NCBI GenBank assembly: GCA_016765515.1
Contig: JAESPT010000361.1
Span: forward strand, 1 to 5,852
Direction of reading: 5' to 3'
Source: Sneathiella sp.
GTDB taxonomy: Bacteria > Pseudomonadota > Alphaproteobacteria > Sneathiellales > Sneathiellaceae
DNA: 5,852 nt
Every line of letters starts with the position of its first letter. The first letter of the stretch is position 1. Position numbers and translations under genes: made by a program. Positions 1-5,598 of this stretch are shown here, one piece after another. The notes below the pieces were generated by a model. The model ran no database searches and was not told the DNA's origin. It saw only the letters and a program-made list of their open reading frames with translations.

Positions 1-219
1 ACTCTAGCGCCTCATGTCTTCGTCTCGGAACATCTTAAATCCGGCGCCCTCCACGCCCGCCCGATCATTCAGCCCACCTTGAGCCGCCGCCTGTATATCG
101 GTCACCTGAAAGACCACCCCTCCACCCGTCTGGCCGAAGCCATGACGAAACTACTGCTCAGCCTGATTGCCACAGAAGTGAAAATTGGAAACTGGAATGC
201 ACGGATGGAGGTTAGCTAA
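1..219 (+). CDS. LysR-family transcriptional regulator, C-terminal end (partial)
   Basis: An open frame from base 1 to the TAA at 217-219 encodes the last 72 residues of a protein whose start lies outside the window. The fragment has the features of the end of a LysR-type effector-binding domain: an APHVFVSEHLKSGALHARPI stretch (the usual 'valP..va.eL.sG.Lv..pi' segment), a beta strand with arginine and leucine (LSRRLYIGHL), and a final helix (AEAMTKLLLSLIATEV) followed by the KIGNWNAR tail. Complete members have about 300 residues with an N-terminal winged helix-turn-helix, so about three quarters is missing here. The target genes and inducer cannot be told from this piece. Hand-counted GC in the first 60 bases is 60%, higher than the next gene. 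The gene is convergent with the solute-binding gene, with 29 bases between the two stops and no clear terminator hairpin. Confidence 0.82.
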   Translation, partial: TLAPHVFVSEHLKSGALHARPIIQPTLSRRLYIGHLKDHPSTRLAEAMTKLLLSLIATEVKIGNWNARMEVS

Positions 220-248
220 GACTTTTCACCATAAATATCATTTCCCAA

Positions 249-968
249 TTACTTATGATGAACGCCGCTCAGTAGGTGCCTTACAGCCTGTTCTCTTAAC
301 CTAGCCAATTCTCCGTTTCTTGCCATTGTTTGTAATACCATATTAATTTTTGGCACCAGATCTCGATGTTTTTCATGAAGATAGTGATACAGGGGAAAAG
401 TCTTATAAGGGGGGGCAAGCGCATAGATTCCCTCTATCCCAAGATGCTTGAGCTTATGCAGTGACGAAACCCGTCCTGCAAGAGCAAAATCCATTCGCCT
501 AAGATTGATCAGAGTCCACATTTCATCATCAGTGCTTACCGGGTAACTAGAATTGAAATGCTCGAGCAAAGTCTCATATATCATCACGCCTCTTACATAA
601 ACAAAACTATACTTTCGAAAATCCATCAGGGACCTAAAAGGAATTTGTTTTGTAAAAAAAACGCTTAGATCAACATGATTTATAGAGGTCGGTACTCTGA
701 TTAAATTGGGAGCAGATTTCTCAATAACAGGAATTCTTTGGATTTCCCCATCTACTTCCCCGGACCTGGAACTTTCCAGTGCTCTTAGAGCAGGCATTGT
801 CTTGAATGTTAGGTTAATGCCAAGATGTTTATACGCTTCCGTCAAGATAAATTGACCAATATATTGATCTGAAAGACTTTCTATTTTCGCAAGAACAAGG
901 CGCTGATGACTATAAGCTATAGAGTTGACGAAGAAAAAAAGGAAAGCCGTACATGTAAGAATTTTCAT
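249..968 (-). CDS. Periplasmic solute-binding protein (SBP family 3-like), orphan
   Basis: A 239-residue secreted protein resembling the short, type 2 periplasmic binding proteins (SBP_bac_3-like) that are annotated as transporter substrate-binding proteins. Residues 1-20 form a signal peptide: MKI, a hydrophobic core (LTCTAFLFFFVNSIA), and a likely cleavage after AYS. The mature part has the first-lobe motif RALESSRSGEVDGEIQR (62-78), then APNLIRVP, and late FPLYHYLHEKHRDLVPKIN and a MARNGELARLREQ helix, all typical of this group. The frame stays open to an upstream ATG at 1034, but that adds 22 polar residues ahead of the signal peptide and has no ribosome site, so I prefer the ATG at 968. 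That start's own ribosome site is also weak (AAAGAT). No permease or ATPase gene is nearby. The ligand is unknown: it could be an amino acid or another small solute, or it may have a sensory role. Three 60-base samples average about 36% GC, well below the neighbours. Confidence 0.8.
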   Translation of the reverse strand: MKILTCTAFLFFFVNSIAYSHQRLVLAKIESLSDQYIGQFILTEAYKHLGINLTFKTMPALRALESSRSGEVDGEIQRIPVIEKSAPNLIRVPTSINHVDLSVFFTKQIPFRSLMDFRKYSFVYVRGVMIYETLLEHFNSSYPVSTDDEMWTLINLRRMDFALAGRVSSLHKLKHLGIEGIYALAPPYKTFPLYHYLHEKHRDLVPKINMVLQTMARNGELARLREQAVRHLLSGVHHK

Positions 969-1141
969 ATTTGGCAATCTTTGAATGGCAATGGCACAAT
1001 AATTGAGTTGAAAACTCACCTCATCCGTCTCCATTGTTAAGGGAAATTGTCAGTGTAAATAGAAATAGAAATTTTCTCACAATTGGCAAGTCAGCGTCCC
1101 TAGTTACATTTATATCGTTGTCTTCTGTTCTGTACTTATGA

Positions 1142-1170
1142 TTGACATCTCGCATCGCCATTATGTTATT
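1142..1170 (+). promoter_or_regulatory. Candidate sigma-70 promoter for the GFA gene
   Basis: A perfect -35 hexamer TTGACA occurs at 1142-1147. At a 17-base spacing the -10 position reads GTTATT (1165-1170), which matches the consensus at only three of six positions. The site lies 33 bases upstream of the GFA start, which is plausible for a short leader. The -35 is convincing and the -10 is not. Confidence 0.35.
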
Positions 1171-1193
1171 CTTCTCTTAACGAAAAACGAAAA

Positions 1194-1198
1194 AAGGA
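1194..1198 (+). promoter_or_regulatory. Ribosome binding site that decides the GFA start
   Basis: AAGGA lies 4 bases before the ATG at 1203 and 7 bases before the ATG at 1206. The usual spacing of 5-9 bases favours the second ATG. Confidence 0.6.
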
Positions 1199-1205
1199 AC
1201 GAATG

Positions 1206-1616
1206 ATGACAATCACAGGGCATTGTTACTGCGGTCAATTAAAATATGAGGCGGCGGGGGATCCTATCGTCAAGGGGAACTGTCATTGCCGGGAATGCCA
1301 GTATATTTCTGGTGGGCATCCCAATGCCTTTATGGTGATGCCGGACGCTGGGTTCAAATATACCCAAGGGGCGCCAAAATCCTTTATTCGCAGTGACCTT
1401 GAAAGTCCGCGAGAACGGGAATTTTGCGCAAACTGCGGAACCCATATCCTGACCAAGTCACCGTCACGGCCAGGGGCTGTTGTCCTTAAAGTCGGGACGC
1501 TGGACGATCCGTCCATTTTCGATAAGCCGGATATGGCGATTTTCACAATCGACAAGCAGAGCTTCCATCATCTTGAGGAGGGTGTCCCATCCTTTGAGCG
1601 AATGAAGCCTCAGTAA
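1206..1616 (+). CDS. GFA-domain (glutathione-dependent formaldehyde-activating / CENP-V type) zinc protein
   Basis: A 136-residue single-domain protein of the GFA family (Pfam GFA). The zinc-binding cysteines are all present: CYCG (C7, C9), CHCREC (C26, C28, C31) and CANCGTH (C74, C77). In the founding member, Paracoccus denitrificans Gfa, this fold was proposed to speed the joining of formaldehyde to glutathione, but most relatives have no proven reaction, so a formaldehyde role here is only possible. The length fits the family (about 120-150). The ATG at 1206 is chosen over the adjacent ATG at 1203 because AAGGA is 7 bases upstream of it; the alternative adds one methionine. The protein has no signal peptide and should be cytoplasmic. 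The gene stands alone with its own upstream promoter region and ends 4 bases from the stop of the convergent XRE gene. The glutathione link with the two GST genes about 3 kb away is suggestive but not close enough to imply a shared pathway. Confidence 0.92.
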   Translation: MTITGHCYCGQLKYEAAGDPIVKGNCHCRECQYISGGHPNAFMVMPDAGFKYTQGAPKSFIRSDLESPREREFCANCGTHILTKSPSRPGAVVLKVGTLDDPSIFDKPDMAIFTIDKQSFHHLEEGVPSFERMKPQ

Positions 1617-1620
1617 AAAA

Positions 1621-2193
1621 TCATCGAATGCGCGGATAGTAAATTACATTCAGTGCGGTCGCCGGCTCTTTGGATAAATTTCTGTATCCATGGGGCCGAT
1701 CCGCATGAAATCGGATGGATTGCCCCTTGGCAACCGAATGCCATTCTTCTTCAGACAAAATTTCCATCGCCCCTGTCGTCACTGTCAAAAACTCGATGAC
1801 GCCTGGCCTGTGTGCTTCTGACGGTCGGTCATATCCGGGCGGAAAGGTCAGTTCGAAATATTCAAACGGAACTTTCGGATCAAAAGGGTATAGCGGCGCT
1901 ACCAGCATATCGTCATCAGCAATGACCTGCCGAATTTTATCGGCATCCCGGATCAAAGTAACCGCATGCTCCTCATCTTCAGAAGGATATTCGATCAACG
2001 ACGACAGGGAGACATTAAAGCCTGTAGCGATTTTCCAAAGGGTGGCAAGGGTTGGACTGGATTCCCCCCGTTCAATCTGGCCCAGCATGGCCTTGCTGAC
2101 ACCGGTTTCCTTTGACGTTCGATCCAAACTCCACCCTTTACGAACACGCCATAATTTCAGGCTTTTCGAAATCTGATCTACTGGACTATCCAC
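1621..2193 (-). CDS. XRE-family regulator with C-terminal cupin domain (SutR/YdcN-like)
   Basis: A 190-residue DNA-binding regulator. Residues about 10-65 form an XRE/Cro-C1 helix-turn-helix with recognition segment SKAMLGQIERGESSPTL (33-49), typical of this class. A linker follows, then a cupin beta barrel at about 112-187 carrying H128, E134 and H168 (RPHGYRN), positions that commonly bind metal or ligand. The start is GTG at 2193, supported by GAGGA 7 bases upstream. The gene is divergent from the BenE transporter gene, as E. coli ydcN (sutR, 178 residues) is from ydcO. SutR has been linked to sulphur-use genes in E. coli; that role need not hold here. Four repeats of a GTTATAGCG-like motif lie in the shared promoter region, so I infer autoregulation and control of the transporter. 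The effector is unknown; the cupin is the likely sensor. The stop is 4 bases from that of the GFA gene, with no terminator hairpin seen between them. Confidence 0.93.
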   Translation of the reverse strand: MDSPVDQISKSLKLWRVRKGWSLDRTSKETGVSKAMLGQIERGESSPTLATLWKIATGFNVSLSSLIEYPSEDEEHAVTLIRDADKIRQVIADDDMLVAPLYPFDPKVPFEYFELTFPPGYDRPSEAHRPGVIEFLTVTTGAMEILSEEEWHSVAKGQSIRFHADRPHGYRNLSKEPATALNVIYYPRIR

Positions 2194-2200
2194 GCAAGTA

Positions 2201-2205
2201 TCCTC
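2201..2205 (-). promoter_or_regulatory. Ribosome binding site supporting the GTG start of the XRE gene
   Basis: Read on the minus strand this is GAGGA, 7 bases ahead of the GTG at 2193. It is the only good Shine-Dalgarno match nearby and supports the non-ATG start. Confidence 0.65.
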
Positions 2206-2221
2206 ACCCTACAAAAAAGAC

Positions 2222-2316
2222 TTGTACGTTATAGCGCACAAATGATAGCGTGTACAATACGGACGTTATAACGCACAAGCTCGCCTTCCTTCCCACCCGT
2301 GCGTTATAGCGTTTCG
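2222..2316. repeat. Array of palindromic operator-like repeats (CGTTATARCG) between XRE and benE genes
   Basis: Three copies of a 10-base core occur in 85 bases: A CGTTATAGCG (2227-2236), C CGTTATAACG (2264-2273, a perfect palindrome) and D CGTTATAGCG (2302-2311). Site A extends to a 20-base imperfect palindrome with TTGT and ACAA arms (2222-2241, 16 of 20 positions symmetric). Site C keeps the right-hand CACAA arm (2274-2278). A fourth, degenerate copy B (GATAGCG, 2244-2250, followed by TGTACAA) lies between A and C. Cores A, C and D are 37 and 38 bases apart, about three and a half helical turns. Position and symmetry point to binding sites for a dimeric repressor, most simply the XRE-cupin protein encoded next door. 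Site D ends 7 bases before the ATG at 2319, so it probably lies in the benE leader or at its transcription start. Confidence 0.8.
2228..2257 (-). promoter_or_regulatory. Candidate promoter of the XRE regulator gene
   Basis: On the minus strand TTGTAC (plus 2252-2257) and TATAAC (plus 2228-2233, five of six -10 matches) are separated by 18 bases. The -10 lies inside palindrome A, so a protein bound there would block RNA polymerase. The -35 matches only at TTG. Because every palindrome core contains TATA, -10-like hexamers arise by construction, which lowers the weight of this call. Confidence 0.4.
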
Positions 2317-2341
2317 TAATGTTGCATCCCGTGATGAGTTT

Positions 2342-2345
2342 AGGA
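2342..2345 (+). promoter_or_regulatory. Ribosome binding site that decides the BenE start
   Basis: AGGA lies 6 bases before the ATG at 2352. The in-frame ATGs at 2319 and 2334 have no comparable site, and 2319 is too close to palindrome D for a normal leader. Confidence 0.7.
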
Positions 2346-2351
2346 ACAAAT

Positions 2352-3521
2352 ATGCTGAAATACTTTTCCCTCCCCCACATTTCTGCGGGTTTTGTCTCCA
2401 TTCTTGTGGGGTATACCAGCGCCGCTGTCATCGTTTTTCAAGCCGCTGCCGCCGGGGGCGCTTCCCCTGCTGAAATCGGTTCCTGGATGTGGGCGTTGGG
2501 CATTGGTCTGGGACTTAATTGCATCATTCTTTCCTACGTCTACAAGGAACCGATCATTGTTGCCTGGTCCACGCCAGGGGCCGCCCTTCTGGTTACAAGC
2601 CTGCCCGGCATTCCCATGAGTGAAGCGATCGGTGCCTTTATCTTCTGTTCGATCCTTCTGACAATTTGCGGTCTCACCGGTTGGTTTGAAAAAATCATGC
2701 AGATTGTCCCCCAGTCTCTGGCATCGGCCATGCTGGCCGGTGTGTTGCTTAATTTCGGCCTCAACACATTTGTCGCCATTGAAACCGAGTTCACCATGGT
2801 GATCCTGATGCTGTGCACCTACATTCTCGGGAAAAGGTTTATCCCCCGATATGTTATCCCCCTCACCTTCCTGATCGGGGTGATTTATGCCTATTCCCTG
2901 GGGCTGGTAAACGCTGTAAATTTGGATATTTCCCTGACCGTTCCCGTCTTCACCCTGCCCTCGTTTAATCTGTCCACCCTGATCGGGATCGGCATACCGC
3001 TTTTCATTGTCACCATGGCATCACAAAATGTTCCGGGAATTGCTGTCCTGCGCGCCCATGGATATAAGACACCCGCCTCCCCGCTGATCACCTGGACCGG
3101 ATTAACCGGGATCCTGCTCGCGCCGTTTGGAGGATTTGCCTATAATCTGGCAGCGATCACCGCCGCGATTTGTATGGGAGAGGTCGTCGACCCTGATGCA
3201 TCAAAACGCTACCGCGCCGCCATGTGGGCCGGAGTTTTTTATATTCTACTGGGGCTTTTTGGGGCAACGGTCGCCGGAATGTTCACGTTATTTCCCAAAG
3301 AATTGATCATGGCCATCGCCGGTCTTGCTCTTCTGGGAACCATCGGCAACAGTCTGAAAACCGCTACGGATACGGAAGATGAGAGAGAAGCGGCCATCAT
3401 CACCTTTGCGATTACCGCGTCAGGAATGTCCCTGCTCTCGATTGGTGCTCCTTTTTGGGCTCTGATCGCTGGAATGATAGTGCATTATTTTACCAAAACC
3501 ACTCGGATCAAAACCGCTTAA
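2352..3521 (+). CDS. benE: BenE-family transporter (benzoate/H+ symporter family, YdcO-like)
   Basis: An inner-membrane transporter of the BenE family. From this start it has 389 residues, almost the 391 of E. coli YdcO as I recall it. Hydrophobic segments run throughout, about 11-13, with a short cytoplasmic-looking C-terminus (TKTTRIKTA). Family motifs are clear: AWSTPGAALL (71-80), SLASAMLAG (122-130), TMASQNVPGI (221-230) and NLAAITAAIC (265-274). The founding member of Acinetobacter imports benzoate with protons, but YdcO-type members have no proven substrate, so benzoate uptake is only possible; no benzoate-degradation gene is in the window. I prefer the ATG at 2352 because of AGGA 6 bases upstream and because the mature-looking LKYFSLPHISAGFVSILVGY start matches the family; the frame is open to 2319 (11 more residues). 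The gene is divergent from the XRE-cupin regulator and preceded by the palindrome array, so repression with release by a substrate is likely. It ends 6 bases from the convergent transglutaminase gene. Confidence 0.95.
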   Translation: MLKYFSLPHISAGFVSILVGYTSAAVIVFQAAAAGGASPAEIGSWMWALGIGLGLNCIILSYVYKEPIIVAWSTPGAALLVTSLPGIPMSEAIGAFIFCSILLTICGLTGWFEKIMQIVPQSLASAMLAGVLLNFGLNTFVAIETEFTMVILMLCTYILGKRFIPRYVIPLTFLIGVIYAYSLGLVNAVNLDISLTVPVFTLPSFNLSTLIGIGIPLFIVTMASQNVPGIAVLRAHGYKTPASPLITWTGLTGILLAPFGGFAYNLAAITAAICMGEVVDPDASKRYRAAMWAGVFYILLGLFGATVAGMFTLFPKELIMAIAGLALLGTIGNSLKTATDTEDEREAAIITFAITASGMSLLSIGAPFWALIAGMIVHYFTKTTRIKTA

Positions 3522-3527
3522 AGAAAC

Positions 3528-4226
3528 TCAGGCTGCAAAATCAGCATCCAGTGCCTGGTTTGCCGCCTTTGATTTAATATCTTTCAGTTTTGGATAGACC
3601 TCTCCCAGATCCACAAGAATATCGTCCATGGGCGGATTTTCAAAAATTCCCCGATCTTTCACATATTCCATATGCTTGCGACTGCCAGAGTCATATTCAT
3701 GAAAAAGGGCATCAGATGTTCCGTCAAAATCGATGGCTTTAACACCAAACCGCTCACACAGATCCTTGTTGAAGGTCGGGGTCACTTTAAAAGTCTGACG
3801 GTTCAGTTTCAAAGCCACATACCCATGATAGGCAAAGAGATCTGTTTCCATTATGGCGGAAAGTTTTGGAGAATTGAGATGGTTTTTCACATCGGCAAAA
3901 CCAACGCCCGCTGGAATACCAATCGCCCGCAAGCAGGCTGTCAGCAGGATCGCTTTGGGAACACAGTAAGCCGCAGGAAGATCTGCCACATAACTGGCAT
4001 GGTAGTCTTCTTTTACAAAGGAGATCTGATAGGGGTCATACCGGATATCATCGCGGACGGAATTAAAAAGCCGGATCGCTTTTTCCGTCTCGGACGCCTG
4101 TTCAGCTCCCACAACTGCGCGGGTCAAAAACTCTTTAACCGCAGGATGATCACTATCCACATAGGATGTTGAAGAAATCCAATTATCGGGAACTGACGCC
4201 GAACTGGCGCCCATGATATCCTGCAT
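3528..4226 (-). CDS. Transglutaminase-like cysteine protein
   Basis: A 232-residue protein with a transglutaminase-like core. The catalytic cysteine is C88 in AAYCVPKAILLTACLRAIGIP, the pattern in which Cys heads a long helix ending in 'R..GIPA'; the histidine is H134 in YHGYVAL. The third site, usually Asp in a 'DPT.N' motif, reads KVTPTFN (T149), so a strict Cys-His-Asp triad is not evident. From memory many members of this bacterial group read KxTPAFN, so this may be normal for the group. Bacterial members more often act as proteases or amide hydrolases than as cross-linkers; the substrate is unknown. No signal peptide is visible, so it is probably cytoplasmic. The start at 4226 has AAGG 10 bases upstream; an ATG at 4214 (residue 5) has AGGA 4 bases upstream and is nearly as good. 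The gene lies downstream of the GST terminator, so it should have its own promoter, next to the 4245-4264 palindrome. It is convergent with benE. Confidence 0.85.
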   Translation of the reverse strand: MQDIMGASSASVPDNWISSTSYVDSDHPAVKEFLTRAVVGAEQASETEKAIRLFNSVRDDIRYDPYQISFVKEDYHASYVADLPAAYCVPKAILLTACLRAIGIPAGVGFADVKNHLNSPKLSAIMETDLFAYHGYVALKLNRQTFKVTPTFNKDLCERFGVKAIDFDGTSDALFHEYDSGSRKHMEYVKDRGIFENPPMDDILVDLGEVYPKLKDIKSKAANQALDADFAA

Positions 4227-4244
4227 ATTCTATAAGCCTTATAA

Positions 4245-4264
4245 ATTCTAACCGTAGTTAGAAT
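4245..4264. promoter_or_regulatory. 20-base palindrome upstream of the transglutaminase gene (possible operator)
   Basis: ATTCTAAC (4245-4252) and GTTAGAAT (4257-4264) are perfect inverted repeats around CGTA. The site is 19 bases upstream of the transglutaminase ATG and overlaps the place where its promoter must lie, because the GST terminator ends right beside it. A TATAAG hexamer (minus strand, just downstream) could be the -10. The arms are AT-rich and there is no T-tract after it on the minus strand, so an operator is likelier than a terminator. By rough estimate about one 8-base-arm inverted repeat is expected by chance in a window of this size, so the position carries most of the weight. 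Confidence 0.5.
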
Positions 4265-4299
4265 AAAAAGAAAGGCGCAGCCTTTGTCAAGCTGCGCCT
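4262..4299 (-). terminator. Intrinsic terminator of the hydrolase-GST-GST operon
   Basis: A perfect 9-base-pair stem (AGGCGCAGC at 4273-4281 and GCTGCGCCT at 4291-4299) encloses a 9-base loop. On the minus strand it is followed at once by a T-rich tail (TTCTTTTTATT, plus 4262-4272). It begins 12 bases after the stop of the first GST gene. On the plus strand no T-tract follows, so it works in one direction. Confidence 0.88.
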
Positions 4300-4311
4300 C
4301 CTGTCATCTAC

Positions 4312-4944
4312 TTATTTCTTCGGACCGTATGCGTAAGCGCCGCCTTTTTCCATCGCTTTCAGATAGGCAGGACGGGCCTGAATTCTTGCGACAAATGCAG
4401 CAAGATTTGGCAGTTTTGCAAGCGCGCCGCGCGCGTTGGCCGCTTCAATGGGAAAAGACATCATGATATCAGCGCCCGTCAGGTCGCCGCCGACAAAATA
4501 ATCTTTGCCTTCCATCTCACTATTCATGAAAGAAAAATGGTTTGCCGTCTCTCCCATGATCCGCGGCATCAAGGGTTCTGCAGCATCGCCCAAACGACTG
4601 GTATAAAGATTGAGAAGCAGCGGCAACATGGCAGAGCCTTCCGCGTAATGCATCCATTCGTTATATTTTTCATAGTCGGCTGTGTCAGCAGCGGGTGCAA
4701 ACTTGCCCTTGCCATATTTGCGAATGAGATAATCGGTGATCGCACCGGATTCATGGATCAGAATATCTCCATCTTCGATGACCGGGGATTTCCCAAGGGG
4801 ATGAACTTTTGTCAATTCAGGCGGTGCAAGACTGGTCGTGGCGTCTCGCTGGTAGGCAATAATTTCATACTCCGCGCCGAGTTCTTCCAGAAGCCACAGA
4901 ATGCGCTGGGAACGGGAGTTATTCAGGTGATGAACTTTGATCAT
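4312..4944 (-). CDS. Glutathione S-transferase family protein (paralogue 1)
   Basis: A 210-residue cytosolic GST with the two-domain layout. The N-terminal thioredoxin-like domain (1-78) holds the likely catalytic region HHLNNSRSQR (S10 at the usual Ser/Tyr position), the cis-proline P54 (KSPVI) that contacts glutathione, and the ESGAI motif (E65, S66) that binds its gamma-glutamyl part. The helical C-terminal domain (about 90-205) holds the folding N-cap box TGAD (156-159). The short N-terminal form and the 'PPELTKVHPLGKSPV' segment resemble the yeast Gtt1-like group. It would conjugate glutathione to electrophiles or reduce peroxides; the substrate cannot be read from sequence. It is the last gene of the operon, 34 bases after paralogue 2, with a terminator 12 bases beyond its stop. 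The ribosome site is weak (AAAAAAGG about 10 bases upstream), which may mean lower translation than paralogue 2. Confidence 0.95.
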   Translation of the reverse strand: MIKVHHLNNSRSQRILWLLEELGAEYEIIAYQRDATTSLAPPELTKVHPLGKSPVIEDGDILIHESGAITDYLIRKYGKGKFAPAADTADYEKYNEWMHYAEGSAMLPLLLNLYTSRLGDAAEPLMPRIMGETANHFSFMNSEMEGKDYFVGGDLTGADIMMSFPIEAANARGALAKLPNLAAFVARIQARPAYLKAMEKGGAYAYGPKK

Positions 4945-4978
4945 TTCTTTCGTACCTTTTTTGTATTTTGCGTGTGTA

Positions 4979-5587
4979 TTACAGCTTTATGACTTTTGCA
5001 AATGCTGGTCGCGATTTCAAACGAGTGACATAGGCGTTCAAATTTGGAAAGCCTTCTTTTAAGGCCCCGAGACTTTCCGTCACATAGACGGAAGAGCCAA
5101 GCATGATGTCTGCCCCACTGAAAGATCCGGTGAGATAGTCCTTCTCCGCCAGTTCGTCTTCCACTGGTTTCAGGGATTTCCCGAGCAACTTCTGCGCCAT
5201 TAAAAGGACATCCGCATTTTGCCGCTCTGCTGACAAAAACTGTGTCTGAACAATAATGGTGTTGACGGGCGGCATGACAATACCTTCCGCATAATGAAGC
5301 CACTGGAGATAAAGCGGAAATTCAGTAGAAGACACATCAGGCCGAAAACTGTCCCCGCCATGCCTTGCCAGCAAATACTCAATAATGGCTCCGGATTCGT
5401 AAATCGTCACATCGTCATCTTGAAGTACAGGCACGCGGCCCAGCGGATGACGCGCCCGATGTTCTTCTGATTTTAGGTCGCTGGGATGAAATTTGAGAAG
5501 ATTGAGCGTATAGTCCAGCCCCATTTCCTCGAGAAGCCAAAGCACCCGTATGGAACGGGTGCCCTTTGCATGATGAAGCGTTAGCAT
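4979..5587 (-). CDS. Glutathione S-transferase family protein (paralogue 2)
   Basis: A 202-residue GST clearly related to paralogue 1 downstream: the N-terminal domains share HH, RS.R.LWLLEE.G, HPLG, PV and ESGAI. It carries HHAKGTRSIR (T10 where paralogue 1 has S10), cis-proline P53 (RVPVL), E64-S65 for glutathione, and the N-cap box SGAD (157-160). The N-terminal domain spans about 1-77 and the helical domain about 88-200. The chemistry is glutathione transfer to, or glutathione-dependent reduction of, an unknown substrate in the cytoplasm. The start at 5587 has AAAGG 6 bases upstream, a good site, and lies 11 bases after the stop of the dehalogenase-like gene, so the two are surely co-transcribed. 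The change at position 10 and the diverged C-terminal half suggest different substrates for the two paralogues rather than simple dosage. Confidence 0.95.
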   Translation of the reverse strand: MLTLHHAKGTRSIRVLWLLEEMGLDYTLNLLKFHPSDLKSEEHRARHPLGRVPVLQDDDVTIYESGAIIEYLLARHGGDSFRPDVSSTEFPLYLQWLHYAEGIVMPPVNTIIVQTQFLSAERQNADVLLMAQKLLGKSLKPVEDELAEKDYLTGSFSGADIMLGSSVYVTESLGALKEGFPNLNAYVTRLKSRPAFAKVIKL

Positions 5588-5598
5588 AGCTTGCCTTT

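Larger units (their letters stand above)
1035..1202. promoter_or_regulatory. Divergent intergenic region between solute-binding gene and GFA gene
   Basis: This 168-base AT-rich stretch separates two divergently transcribed genes and must hold both promoters. It contains a short tandem repeat, AAATAG twice followed by AAAT, at 1057-1072. On the minus strand a TTGTGA hexamer followed 17 bases later by TTTACA is a weak promoter candidate for the solute-binding gene. No strong palindrome or RNA-like structure was seen. Confidence 0.4.

Noticed and set aside
969..1034. Upstream ATG at 1034 as start of the solute-binding protein
   Set aside because: It would place 22 polar residues before a normal signal peptide and has no Shine-Dalgarno match.
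1715..2176. 153-codon open frame on the plus strand opposite the XRE gene
   Set aside because: It is wholly antisense to a well-supported XRE-cupin gene, and its translation shows no recognisable domain and a serine-rich, random-looking composition.
2222..2316. Repeats considered as a small CRISPR-like or iteron array
   Set aside because: The repeats are short, palindromic and imperfect, have unequal spacing, and sit exactly in a divergent promoter region; no cas or replication gene is near. Operator sites explain them better.
2319..2351. Upstream ATGs at 2319 and 2334 as start of the BenE gene
   Set aside because: Neither has a ribosome site; 2319 lies 7 bases from palindrome D, and the ATG at 2352 has AGGA at good spacing and gives the family length.
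3672..4172. 166-codon open frame on the plus strand opposite the transglutaminase gene
   Set aside because: It is antisense to a gene with clear catalytic motifs; the product resembles no family and has no ribosome site.
4273..4299. The 9-base-pair hairpin as a plus-strand terminator or bidirectional element
   Set aside because: No T-tract follows on the plus strand, and no plus-strand gene ends near it.
4537..4992. 151-codon open frame on the plus strand opposite GST paralogue 1
   Set aside because: It is a shadow of the GST coding strand; no domain or plausible ribosome site was found.
4941..5303. 120-codon minus-strand frame overlapping GST paralogue 2
   Set aside because: It is in another frame of the same strand within a confirmed GST gene, and the product is rich in Cys, His and Arg without family likeness.
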